Part shown: positions 22,501-34,066 of the stretch, piece by piece
Position numbering within the stretch: the first letter of the stretch is position 1
How the letters are laid out: each line of letters opens with the position of its first letter
Source: Aegilops tauschii subsp. strangulata
Taxonomy: Eukaryota; Streptophyta; Magnoliopsida; Poales; Poaceae
DNA: 64,000 nt
Assembly: GCF_002575655.3 (NCBI RefSeq)
Contig: NC_053041.3
Coordinates: 120,930,318-120,994,317, forward strand
Reading direction: 5' to 3'
The notes under the pieces: generated by a model
What the model was told of the DNA's origin: nothing
Database searches by the model: none
What the model saw: the letters and a program-made list of their open reading frames with translations, nothing else
Position numbers and translations under genes: made by a program

Positions 22501-22820
22501 GGAGCTACTAGACCGGAGGCGATGTGGTGATGGAGATGGAGATGTGTGAGTGTGATGGCCCGAGTGGGCTTTATCGGTCGAGTATTTATTATGCCAATTG
22601 AATACATTGGGGGATTCTTGTTTCAAAAAATACATTGGGAGATTGGCTTGTAGGCATGTCCTACATACGCAATTTTCGCTAAACCTCTGTATGCCATCTG
22701 GCTGTCTAATTTTTGTTTCTATAGTCTAACCTCAATAATTCTAGGAAAACATCTTTCGTGGATTTCACGAGAATACCGCAGACCTCACAAGAAGGAAATC
22801 GATTTGCTCACTTCGCAAGT
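22501..22820. other. Unassigned stretch
   Basis: No gene or repeat recognised. An internal near-repeat atacattggg[g/a]gatt occurs twice near 22600. Confidence 0.4.
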
Positions 22821-23330
22821 GCCCCCCTAAACCAAAGCAATCATGCATCACTAACAAACATTGGTGTTGTTTCCTCCTCTAAATTGAACTAATCACCACC
22901 AGTTAATCGAACCCCACTTCAGTAAATGGATTGCAACTACAAACAAACACTGAAAAGTCCCAGGACTAGTTCATGTTTCTACCGTTCATGAAGCTCGATG
23001 CAAGATCAAAGGATCTAGCCGAGCGCCTAAAACGGCAGTGATTGGAGGCGAGCTTTACAGCACAGACATGGGAATGGGATGATGGAAACACAATGGAGGG
23101 CCCGTTTATCCATCTGGGCGACACTATGCTCCTGACGCTCCCGGATACCTTGGCTAGCTAGCAGGCACCACCACAAGCTGTCACCAATTGACGTGACGCC
23201 ACTAACAGCCGTACCGCAAGTACGCAAGTATTCGAGGATTACACGAGGCTGAAGTAGGCAATAGCTACGAACGGCATTCATGTGTGCTCTAATTGCTGGC
23301 TCACTAGTTACAGGATTATTCCCGATGCCT
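22821..23330. repeat. Array segment: intron end and upstream part, unit 2
   Basis: Colinear with 17080-17580 and, in part, 29140-29360. It has no exon 1. At 23293-23370 a roughly 40-bp stretch around tagttacaagataattcccgatg is tandemly duplicated. Confidence 0.65.
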
Positions 23331-24093
23331 TAGAGCTGGCTCAATAGTTACAAGATAATTCCCGATGCCTTCTACGCCTATGTCTATCAAATTCAAATCC
23401 TCTTTGAACAGAGAGCCACAACAAATTTGGCATGAAATGGGATTCTAAGATGGACGTAATTGTGGAACGAGTTATTCCTTAGGGAAGCCTTGCGCCTTAT
23501 AAAGAGTTGTGTGGTAGACAGTGGCAAGAAATCATTGCTCCTCCAGTAGGTCAATAGTAAGAATCCTTTGGTTATGAGTTTGTTCCTTTGGTAGGTTAAG
23601 CCACTACAATGAGAGTTTTATCGATATTTTAAACAAAATTGTTTAGCCTTTTCAACCTAAACTTCTTGAGTTGCACCTAGCCAAAGAAATAATGCGTTGT
23701 TAGAAAGTTCATGAAAAATGCCCAACAACTAACATTCCATCATCAAAGAGAAAACTCAGGATAAGTAGAACCAACATCGCTTAACAACTTCTCATGCGGT
23801 GATCAACCGAACGCTAAATTGGGAGTCACATGAATGATTCCATTCAAATTTTGGTAGTTTACCTTATGTTTCTTCTTATGAGGATCACTAGTTCATGCCT
23901 CTTTGTTGTTAAGAGCACCATCCACTGGACATAAACTCAAACAAATATCACCAATGGATGGTATATATTGGGGAAAAACAAGAGCAAACCTTACTGAACT
24001 TCCATACTGAACTACTCTCTAAAGTAAAATAACTGGACGTCATATCATACACACTAGTTTTCAATAACTAGCAGATAGAAGATGTTCAACAAG
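23331..24093. repeat. DUF985 3' flank, unit 3
   Basis: Colinear with 26455-27249 through ttcaaatcc, gagttattcctta and catcaccaatggatgg-like landmarks. No gene. Confidence 0.8.
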
Positions 24094-24628
24094 CTACTTG
24101 CAGCAGCAATGCACTAAGCTAACAAGGTAATTAATGAAAGCTTCCGCGTTACGAGCCAAAGTTTTCATGTTGTCTCGTCTAGCCATTTCATCATCCTCGA
24201 ACTGGTAGGACGGAGCACAGGGCACTCCAAAGAAAGAATAGCGCGTGTCAGGGACCTGTCCGGGTGTCTTGACAAAAACATTGCCGTCAGCAGTGGACTC
24301 AATGTCGTGGGTCAGGAAGGCGCCAAACCACACATACGGAGAGACCATGTACTGCGGTCTCTGCCCTTTTCGTAGATCGGGACCAACTACTATCATCTTG
24401 ACTTGCCCATCATCATGCACCTCAAATACCTGAAATGAGTATTATTGGGTAGATGGGCAGTATGCTTAGAGAATGATCAGAGATTTTGTTTTCTGGTAAG
24501 TATGCAGACCGTGAGAGGTTCCCCCATGTAGTAATGCCATGTCTCAGCGCGGATGCGGTGCAGCCGAGCGATCTCCCCAGCAGGCAGCCAGAAATAGATT
24601 GCCCTACTCACAACACGGTCCACCTTAT
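24094..24628 (-). pseudogene. DUF985/Cupin_5 gene copy lacking exon 1, unit 3
   Basis: Exon 2 (24628-24510) and exon 3 (from 24429) keep splice signals and open frames similar to the intact gene: RAIYFWLPAGEIARLHRI, then WHYYMGEPLT, then VVGPDLRKGQRPQY. A 3-bp deletion removes residues of the HRIPC motif. A 2-bp deletion at the C terminus abolishes the normal stop and adds an unrelated tail ending at 24094. No exon 1 or promoter is found upstream, where intron-like DNA passes into array flank at about 25700. It is probably not expressed as a functional protein. Confidence 0.85.
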
Positions 24629-25168
24629 CTACAACAATTAGACACAAAGTAACGAACTAGGAAAGTACTATTGCTTAACACAGTAGCTTCTTCAGAAACC
24701 TCAGCAACCAAGTGATCAACACATAGGTTTCCTGGTGCCAACTTAAGAAACTAACACACATCAGAAATGAAGACACTGCATTCTAGTAGCCAATTATGAA
24801 AGTTTTGCATGCATGGTGCTTGAAAAGTATTTATGGATATGTTCAAGATAAGGCTTACTACCATAGGTTTGAGTGTCTATGCTATTCAATCTGTTTCATG
24901 GTCTGTTTGTTGTAACATCTGAATGCTAAGGTAGTGATGGCTCATGTGATCTGAGAGATAATTCAATGTCTCTTTGTTCTGACAGTGGGGCTCATAAGCA
25001 CAAGGATGACAAATCCTTTGAATGTTTATGTGTCTTGTCATAGCCCCAAACTCACAAGTTAAAGCAAAATTATACCACAAAATTGGCTAAGCAGAGTTGT
25101 ATGACAACACAAGACCATAAACAATTTAATGTTTTAGGCTGATGTCACCAAGTCACAGATTTTGATGG
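24629..25168. repeat. DUF985 intron-1 copy, unit 3
   Basis: Colinear with 27776-28300 in the intact gene, including agccaattatgaa and aaatcctttgaatg. It continues after the MITE from 25430 to about 25700. Confidence 0.8.
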
Positions 25169-25170
25169 TA

Positions 25171-25427
25171 CTCCCTCCGTTTCTTTTTACTCCACGTATA
25201 AGAATTCTCCAAAGTCAAACTTCATAAAGTTTGACCAAATTTATATTAAAAAGTATCAACACCTACAATATTAAAGTTATACAATATGAAAATTAATTCC
25301 ATGATGCATCTAATGATATTGATTTCATATTGTGAATGTTGATTTTTTTTCTAACAACATGGTCAAACTTTTACAAAGTTTGACTTCGAACAAATCTTAT
25401 ATGCTAAGTAAAAAGAAACATAGGGAG
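25171..25427. mobile_element. Stowaway MITE
   Basis: A 257-bp element with termini ctccctccgtttc and the inverse ending gaaacatagggag, flanked by TA on both sides, as is typical of Stowaway/mariner MITEs in grasses. The interior shows imperfect inversion around agtttga blocks. The paralog at 28301 reads ggtatatgtt without the element, giving the empty site. Confidence 0.92.
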
Positions 25428-25429
25428 TA

Positions 25430-26440
25430 TATGTTGGAGACAACAAACATTTTGATTTGGTTATGACATGCATAATTTACTTCGCCAGCAAAAAAGCAGA
25501 AGTATAAAAGATATAGAAACCTCTCAACATAATTTTATTGATTAATGCTCATAAACCAGCAGATCCGAGGGCAAGCTTCAGAAAAACAAGCACTAACTGA
25601 TGGATACTTACAAGAAAAAAACTAATGGATTAAAAATATTTGTTGGAGATCCTAGAGAAGATTTTCATTTTACAAACCTGTCATTTGTGACTTACCATTG
25701 ATGAGAATTCCTAAATGCTCCACATGCGCGGGCACCCACGGTTAGCAGGCATCACCACAAGCAGTCACAAATCGACAGGGCGCCACCTACGGCTAGCAAC
25801 GTGTGTGCCGTCTCACAAGTCTGCAAGTATTCGAGGAGGAGTGTCAGAGCACACGAGGCAATACTAGGCAATAGCTACAAAGCGCATTAATCGGTGCTTT
25901 GATTTTTTGGTTCACTAGTTATAACATCGTGGAACGCGATCAAGAATTGTTGATGAAATTAGACGGCCTTGGGGCCAGTCTTGTAACTTTTGCCTGAGTT
26001 AGTGATTGGTGCCATTCCGACAAGTCGGGCTAAAAAGCAAACAAATCTGGAAGCTCTACTTTAAAACAGACTGATCGCAAATGTGTTGCCCTGCTGTAAG
26101 GCTGAATGATTAAATCCATCAAGCCATGTTGCATTTTGTATGGCAGGCCCCCCTCTCTCATGCCTCTTCTCTCCATACTTACTGAACTAGAAGCAACGCG
26201 AGTGCTGGTACATTAAAGATGGCATGATAATGTGGTGCGTAGCCCAACTGCAGCATGTTGGTCTAATGGCATACACAAAGATATAGCACTGAGGATCCGA
26301 GTGCTGGTACGTAAACAATGGCTGCGCCGACAGGCCCGGATCCGAGTGCTGGTACGTAAACAATGGCTGCGCCGACAGGCCCGTAGGATGAGGCTCGGAG
26401 CTAAGCACGACTGAGTGGATGTTGCAATTCGAGTTATTCA
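25430..26440. repeat. Intron end and array upstream segment, unit 3
   Basis: 25430-25700 is intron-1 homologous. 25730-26440 is colinear with 17390-18030. No gene is recognised. Contains a 45-bp tandem duplication at 26293-26382. Confidence 0.7.
26293..26382. repeat. 45-bp perfect tandem duplication
   Basis: Two identical 45-bp units beginning ggatccgagtgctgg. The paralogous position in unit 1 (around 17950) has no second copy, so the duplication is local and recent. Confidence 0.9.
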
Positions 26441-27249
26441 TCAATAATTCTTGGTGCCTTCTATGCCCATGTCTATCAAATTCAAACGCCTTTAGCACAG
26501 AGGCACGACAAATATTGCACAAAATTGAATTCTAAAGCAGAAGTAAACTGAGGAACGAGTTATTCCTTAGGGAAGACTTGCTCCTTATAAAAGAGTTATG
26601 TGGTAGACAGTGGTATGAAATTATTGGTCCTCTGGTAGGTCAATAGCCATGAATCCTTTGGTTATGAGCTTGTTCCTTTGGTAGGTTATAAGCCACTATA
26701 AGAGCTTTATCGATCTTTTAAACAAATTCTCTTAGCCTTTTCAACCTATACATCTAGACGATCCACCTAGACAAAAAAAAACAATGTATTATTACAAAGT
26801 TCATGAAAAATAAAGCCCAACAACTAACATTCCATCACCAAAGAGAAAACACAGGCTAAGTAGAACTAGCATCGCTTAACGACTTATCATGCAGCGATCA
26901 AATGAACGCTAAATTGGGAGTCACGTGAATGATTCCATTCAAATTTTGGTAGTTTATCCTTATGTCTGTTGTTATGAGCGTCACTAGTTCATGCACTTCT
27001 CATTGTTGTTAAGAACAACACCCACCAGGCATAAACAGAAACACATATCACCAGTGGATGGTATTTATTCATGAAAACAAGAGCAAACCTTACTGAACTT
27101 CCATACTTGATTAGATGAGTATCAACTTCCATATTGAACTACTCTCTAAAATCAAATAATTGAACACCATATCATACACATTAGTTTTCAATAACTAGCA
27201 GATGGAAGATGTTCACCACAAACAACAACCTACTTGCAGCAGCAATGCA
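26441..27249. other. 3' flank of the DUF985 gene
   Basis: The intact-unit version of the array flank seen also at 2481, 18031 and 23331. It probably includes the 3' UTR and terminator of the minus-strand DUF985 gene. No other gene is seen. Confidence 0.6.
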
Positions 27250-29527
27250 CTAAGCTGGAACAAGGTAATTGATGAAAGCTTCCGCATTAGGAGCCAAAGC
27301 TTTCATGCCGTCGCGTGTGGCCATTTCATCATCCTCGAATTGGTATGCCGGGGCACAGGTCACTCCAACGAAAGAATAGTGCAGGTCAGGGTCCCGTCCA
27401 GGTGTCTCGACAAAAACACTGCCGTCATCAGTGAAGGACTCGATGTCGTGGGTCAGGAAGGCACCAAACCACACATTCGGAGGGACCGTGTACTGCGGTC
27501 TCTGCCCTTTCCGTAGATCGGGACCCACTACTGTCATCTTGACTTGCCCATCATCGTGCACCTCAAATACCTGAAATGGGTAATATATTGGATAAGATGG
27601 GCAGCATGCTTAGAAAATGATCAACAATTTTGTTTTGCGCTAAGTTTGCAGACCGTGAGGGGCTCCCCCATGTAGTAGTGCCATGCCTCAGCGCAAGGGA
27701 TGCGGTGCAGCCGAGCGATCTCCCCAGCAGGCAGCAGGAAATAGATTGCACTACTCACAGCACGGTCCACCTTATCTAGAAGAATTAAACATGAAGTAAC
27801 AAATTAGGAAAGACCTATTGCTTAACAGAAGCTATTCTTCAGAAACCTCAGCAAATCAAGTGATCAACGTATGACTTTCCTTTGTTACCAACTTTAGAAA
27901 GTAACACATATTAGAAACGACTAGACATTGCACTTATATTAGCCAATTATGAAAGTTTTGAGTGCATGGCGCTTGAAAAAAGTATTTAAGGATATGCAGA
28001 AGATAAGGCTTACTACCATAGGTGCGAGTGTCTCAGTTATTCAGTTTGTTTGTTGTAACATCTGAAAGTTAAGGTAGTGATGGTTCAGGTGAGCTAACAG
28101 ATTGTCTCGTTATTCTGACAAGAGGGCTCATAGTGATGCAAAATCCTTTGAATGTTGATCTGCGTTGTCATAGCCCCAAACTGACAAGTTACGGCAGAAT
28201 TATAGCACAAATTTGGCAAGCTGAGTTGTATAACAATAGAAGACCATAAAAGAACAATTTAATGTGCTAGGATGATGTCACCAAGTCACATGTTTCGGAT
28301 GGTATATGTTTCAGACAACCAACAGTTTGGCTTGGTTGTGACATGCATAATTTAGTTGGCTGGCAAAAAGGCAGAACAGTAAAAGATAAAGGAACCTCTC
28401 AACATAATTTATTGATTAATGCTCATAAATAAGCAGATCCGCATGCAAGATTCAGAAAACTAGCAATGACTGACGGATTTTTTCAGCAAGAAAATCTGAT
28501 GGACTAAAATATATGTTGGAGATCCTAGAGAAGGCTTTCATTTACAAACCTTTCGAGCGGTTAGGAAATCTCATAAACGGTAAGCCGCAAATGACATATC
28601 CCAAGTCTGGGCCATGTTTATGTTATTTCCACAATTATACTAAAACATGGACAGAATCACCTAATATAAATAGCAAGCCTGCTTGTATTTTTTTCTAGCA
28701 AGAAGTCAGGGTTTAGAAATACGAGGGTTTTGCACATCCCAAACAGTTTTTATAACCCCGAGTCCCTTAGTGCTAACTACTTCACTTTCTCCACTAAAAA
28801 CAACCACTACGGCTTCTAACACTAGCTATAGTGCAGGTACAAAGCATGCTCGACTAACATAAATCAAACACGCAAAATTAGTTGTCTTGACATTCACAAA
28901 TATAGTTTCTTATTTGTACTTTATTCTTACCTTGAATTCTTTTGATGTGCAAGAAGAGATCAGAATCCATGGAGTTACAAACACAAATATATAAGTCCAC
29001 GCATTGCTCATTGCTTGAGAACATCAATGTGCATAACTCAGGAAATGATGGCATAAAATATTTCTCTGAATCAAATATCTCGGACGGATCAGATTTGAGA
29101 ATCAGCAACAACTTCTATATACATACAAAATGCTTGCAACGAAGCAATAATGCAACACTCACAAACAATGGGGCTGTTTCCCGATCTAAATCCAACTAAT
29201 TGCCATCACCTAACCGAACCCCAGCTCACAAAATGGATGGCAGCAACTAACAAAAACTGAAGAGCCACTGCAACTAGCGCTTCTACAATCCTCCGAGTGT
29301 TCTAATCGAAGAGCACACAAGCCCACCGCGAGATCAAGATGAATGCCTAAAGCTGCAGTGAGTAATCCATGGAGAAGCTTACATTGGGGCGGGAGCGCGG
29401 ACTTGGGGAGCGCGAGGGAGGGGTCGCGGAAGGTCTCCAGGTAGAAGCCGCCGTGGGGGTGGCGGTGCAGCTCCAGCGCCGCGACCACCTCCGCCGCCGT
29501 CTTCTTCTCCGAGCTCGACAGCGCCAT
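27250..29527 (-). CDS. DUF985/Cupin_5 family protein, 195 aa, intact
   Basis: Three exons on the minus strand: 29527-29383, 27775-27654 and 27570-27250, with GT-AG introns of 1,607 and 83 bp. Lengths 145, 122 and 321 nt sum to 196 codons. The family is a small RmlC-like cupin barrel (PF06172) of unknown biochemical role. Visible signatures are HRHPHGGFYLETFRD in exon 1, YKVDRAVSSAIYFLLP across the first junction, HRIPCAEAWHYYMGEP in exon 2 and VVGPDLRKGQRPQY plus CAPAYQFEDDEMA in exon 3. No signal peptide is apparent. The ATG at 29527 is chosen because MALSSSEKK gives the usual N terminus. It is the only complete member of a decayed tandem array and shares its promoter with GET1. Confidence 0.92.
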
Positions 29528-29801
29528 GGATTCCGCTTTGCCTCTCCGGTCTGGTGGTGCCTTTCCCTTCCTGCGGCTTCCGGCTCCTATCCGGTCTCCT
29601 GAAACAATCCGGGCCGTCGAGCGCGATAGATGGCCCAGCAACTAACGGCTCGGATCGCTCCACGCCGAGCACAAGGCACCTTACCTGGCTCGGTCGGGCG
29701 CACGCACGCACGCGCACAACGGAGGCCCACCCACGAACCCATCACCACCACCGCCCTGACCCCCACGCGCGGCGGCGCCGCCCCGCTCGCCACCGGCTAC
29801 C
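29528..29801. promoter_or_regulatory. Bidirectional promoter between DUF985 and GET1
   Basis: Only 274 bp separate the two start codons. The region is GC-rich, has no TATA box, and holds two GGCCCA motifs (29632-29637 and 29724-29729), the reverse of the TGGGCC site II element common in promoters of constitutively expressed plant genes. Co-expression is inferred, not shown. Confidence 0.65.
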
Positions 29802-32318
29802 ATGGCCCTGGCGGCCATCTTCGTCTTCCTCCTCGTCTGCGCGGTGCACGTGCTCGAAAGCATGCTCGATCTCGCCAAGAAGGTCAGCGCCACGGAAGCT
29901 CTTCCTCTCTCTCTCTTCTTCTTTCCCCCCGATGAATTTGGCGCCGATTCCCCCCGGAGAATTCGGTCTCCGTGGAAGAATAGAATCGATTTTCGCGGTG
30001 AATTGAGGGGGATTACTGGATCTGCTGCATTGCGCGATTTCGACTGCTATGTTCAGGTAATCTTGTCCTGACCGGTTCGTGTGTTGCAGAGGGGATCAGT
30101 GAGCGATGAGCAGGTCAAACTACGGGTGGCAATCACGCAGCTTCTCAAGGAGTCCAGTGCACTGTCAACGTAGGCGATTTCTTTACTGCCTCCCTCTCTT
30201 CTCTCTTCTGATTTGGTGATTTTGGTAGAGTTGTTCTTCAGAACTTTATGTTTTGCAATGTCATCGATTCTGTTCATGTTGCAGGCCCTCGACGTTTGCG
30301 CAGGCCGCAAAGCTCAAGAGACTGGCTGCTGCTAAAGAGAAGGAACTAGCCAAATGTAAGAGTTGAATTCTTGGCTGCCTACATTGAAACATTTAGTTCC
30401 CTTAACATTTGGGTGTGGTTGTGATCTTTCTTCTCATGTTAGCTGACTACCAAAATTATATTTCTTTGGGACGAAAACCCCCACCGGTATTGATATCAAA
30501 GCAAATCTCATCCATCAGTATGCAGCACACAAATAAGCTTCTTTCTGTTTTGCAGTGCAACAGTCGGACATTAAGGGGAAGCAGTCTCTACATGAGAAAT
30601 ATGGCAAAGTTCTGAAGGCTACCAAGGTGCTTCATGATTGTAGTTTTTGTTCTCTGTTGTATTTGACATTTATAGCCTCAGGAGTGTCTCATGAAATTGA
30701 TCTGGTGGTAGGTCCTAGTCTATGGTTTGCTCGTTCTGTCGTTTTGGAGTGCACCTGTAGCTACCGTCCCCAACCATCTTCTACAGCCCTTCGGTATGTT
30801 AATGCCACTTATCACTTTGTTAGCTTGTCCAAAGTCTCATTGACTGCCTAATGTCTGCTCATTGTGCTTTAAATTGCCAGGCCTGCTCATCATGATATAT
30901 TACTATATCATTTTAGAATGTGTACATTCGACATTTTGAAACATTGTGAGCTCATATAAACTAGAACTGGGTGTCGACCAGTTGGCTAGGCAAGAGCAGG
31001 AGCAGGCTAAACTGCTCGCAGTCCGCCAACCTACGTTCGAGACTCAGCCTCTGTGCTCGCCTTTCTTCTTCTTACAAAAATGCCACAGAGGGCTAGTCTC
31101 GGTTGGTCAAAGTATTTTCAGAGAATTTTTTTAGAACAGTTTTTTCAGAGAACTGGGTGTTGACCAGTTGGCTAGCTAGAGCAGGCTGAAGTACTCACAG
31201 CCCGCCGACCTGCATTTGAGGCTCAGCTTCCGCTGGGTTGGTGCTCGCCTTTTTTCTTACAAAAATGCCATCAAGGCTAGTCCTGTTTTTTTTTCTGAGA
31301 GCTCATATAAACACAAGTGTTAGAGTTTGTCATATTCAAGTACCGCCATCTCTGTATTTGAAAAAGTAATAGCCAGAGGTGTGAACAGAGATAGACTGTC
31401 GATGTCATAAGCAAAGTGGGCAAAAGCTAGAGTGGCAAAAACAAAGTTTTACCCAAAGTAGTGGTGTAGTGATTTCCGATAAAGTAATTCATCAACCAGA
31501 TACCCCCTCCAGCTCCACCGAAAACAATTAGACAAACTGCCAAATTACCATATCATTCTATCCGTTTTCAGATCATTAATATGTATAATTGCATTTGTAT
31601 TTGGTATACAGTAATATTTGACTTTAAGATATTGAATGTTGACATACTTTCGACTTCTCTAAAGGCAACATACTTTCGAGTTGGATGTTTGTTCTTGTTT
31701 ACTCTCTGGGAACGAAACTGGTTCATTGTTCTTCTTCATTTCATGGACACACTATACATGTACAACCATGAAGATGTATCTGACGGAAAAACACATCATT
31801 AAGGCATTAAGAATTTACTGATTTTGAATTATTTACAGGAAGGATGTTCTCCTGGAAAGGCGTTGATGCTGCTACAGGACGTGTCGTGGTAAGCATAATC
31901 AAAGTTTAGCTTAAGGTTCTCCTTTGCACAGGACAAGTTTGGTTTTATCACAATGCTAAAAATATTCTCCTGGAATACATGAATGGGAATTTCCTTTTGG
32001 GGATGCACCCTACTGTGCACATACATAAACTTGCAGGATTGGCAAATACAGTGTGCGGGTGTCCTATTTCATGCTTCCTTTAATCGTTTGCTCCCAAATA
32101 TCTTGAATGCACATGTTTGGAAAAGATTATCCAAATGTCCTAGCTAATTTGCTGGATATTTTCACAGGAATTAACACAAAAGTTACGCTGTTCTATGTTC
32201 TCTAATACCCCTTGTGTTTGTGTTTCTGTTGCAGGTTGGAATTATACCATGGCTATTTTTGACCTCTCGTGTCAGCAAATTATTGTCCCAAAAACTCGCC
32301 CCCATATTTCTGCACTAG
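29802..32318 (+). CDS. GET1: GET1/WRB-like tail-anchored protein receptor subunit, 172 aa
   Basis: Seven exons: 29802-29882, 30090-30169, 30285-30355, 30554-30624, 30712-30793, 31839-31888, 32235-32318. All introns are GT-AG and the 519 nt stay in frame to TAG. GET1 is the ER-membrane subunit that receives tail-anchored proteins from the GET3 ATPase. Visible are an N-terminal membrane segment (about residues 3-20), a charged coiled-coil region with the conserved STFAQAAKLKRLAAAKEKELAK block (53-77), a second membrane segment with LVLSFWSAPVATVP (about 106-120), and a third with GIIPWLFLTSRVSKLLSQKLAP (147-169). Length fits plant GET1. Intron 5 carries a SINE. Expression is probably driven by the shared promoter with DUF985. 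Confidence 0.93.
30962..31298 (+). mobile_element. Dimeric tRNA-derived SINE in GET1 intron 5
   Basis: Two related units (about 30965-31110 and 31150-31290) each have an A-box-like gttggctag and then a B-box-like stretch (gttcgagac in the first, atttgaggc in the second), followed by ctcgcctt and T-rich text. The pair is flanked by a perfect 14-bp direct repeat gagctcatataaac (30948-30961 and 31299-31312). A T-run precedes the right repeat. This fits one retroposition of a two-unit SINE. It does not touch the splice sites. Confidence 0.75.
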
Positions 32319-34066
32319 TAGCTCCTTCTGATGAAGTAAATGTTGTTGGAGCTTTTATCTTCTCTCACACGGTTTTGTACTTGTGACTTTTCTGTCTGAT
32401 GGTACATCTGCAGCACCATTGTTTCAGATCCTCTCACTTTCTGTAAAAATGTTGTGCTTAATTATCTGACCTACTGATACCTATGGAGGTGTTTGATATC
32501 TGGATGCAGTCATATTTATGGTGCAAGCAGGTCCTTTTCCCCCTCAAGATTACTGCAGTGAGCCTCAAATTTTTGGCCCTGCAATGATGTTCTATCGATT
32601 TGATTGCACGAATGTGCTTTCAAAATTAGTCTTTTTGGAGCACCGTTTTTGTTTTTCTTTCGCCCGGAGCATTGGGAATGCTTTTTCTTCACGAAATTGT
32701 TCATGCCTGTAGAACATTCAACATGTTTGTTGTTAAAAGAATTCGGACTATTTTGATAGGTTTCGCTAGGACAAGCCTTTGACCATCAATAACTCTATAA
32801 TAATATTGTACTAGCAAGATGCACGTGCATTGCACGGAATATCAAGATGCATTTTTTTTACAAAACACCTGTTGTGATTGACTCATGCAGGAGTAATCCC
32901 ATGTGTAAAAACTAATGACATCTCGAGAATTTTATCGGAAAAATGATATCTCGAGAATTTCATCGAAAAAATGATACCTCGAGAAAGATGAGAGATAAGG
33001 TGAGGAGTGAGGCGTGGTGGTGACTGGTGGTCGGACTGGGCGTAGGCATGGGGATGAACGGCACCGGCAGTGGCCATCATGCCAGATTGTTCCAGAGACT
33101 TTCTTTTTTAATTGCTCAGCAATGAGGTTGTGGGAGATAAGGTTGAACGAGGCAAGGCCTTATCTGTAAATGTGGAGAGAGGTGTGGGTATCTTTTGTAA
33201 AATTGTCATAGTTTGCTTTCTATTCGTGAGATATAGATCCAACGGTCTATATTACAAGATGGCAGGCACACCATCATCATCAACTCAGTTTTTTATAAGA
33301 GTAAAGATGTTATGTGACATAAAATTGATGTCGTGAGATTTGTATTCATAGTACTTATTTGTGACACTGATTTTGTATCACGAAAGCTACAAATTGGTAG
33401 TGCAATTGTTTTTCAAAGACTTGTCTCAGTGAAACCTAATCCGTGAGTAATTCGAAATGGATGGATTGGTCCGGAATACATGCCGGGCTTTCCGTTTTAG
33501 TTGGGCTTACCAGTCTGGTTAGAATTGCAGGGCCGGCTTCCTGTCCCATAATCTATATCTATACCTATATCTATCTATACCTACTATTAAAGGGAGGTGA
33601 TATTTTTGGTTTGATCCTATTTTGTTTGGTCCCGCTTCAATTAATTTCACCTATATTTTTTGGTTTCATTACTTGCCACCCGTTTTGGCCCAACGGAGAA
33701 AGCCCATCTGATGGTGCACTGTGCCCAGGTCCGGAGAGCTGGCAAAAAATAAAATAGCCCATGGGAGGGTTCATCTCACGACACGGACGGAACAGGGAAA
33801 CTGCATTCTCATTACGAGTACACTAATAACCGCACATAATTAAGTGACAATGGCATTACAGCCCTGCAGGCCAAGTACAATCGCCACACCACACAGTACA
33901 TGGCAGTAGCAAAGATGCCGGCCAGAGCAAACCAAAAGCTATGGCCATGCATGCACACACGCGCACGGCCACGCTGGGTTATTAAGGATTTAAGGTAGTG
34001 GGCTACTTCACTAAGCATGACCGAGCTGGTTCGTTCGACGGTCCCACGTTGCGCTTGATCGGTCGC
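32319..34066. other. GET1 3' region and intergenic DNA
   Basis: 32319-32800 probably holds the GET1 3' UTR, with several AATAA-type signals. About 32813 and 33568-33590 carry sequence (ctagcaagatgcacgtgcattgc; ctatacctactattaaag) of the kind often seen at ends of Triticeae repeats. No complete element could be defined. A short CT/TA-rich microsatellite lies at 33551-33585. No gene is recognised. Confidence 0.5.

Noticed and set aside
30962..31298. A- and B-box sequences considered as tRNA genes
   Set aside because: No cloverleaf or anticodon arm can be drawn; the pair has SINE-type flanking repeats.
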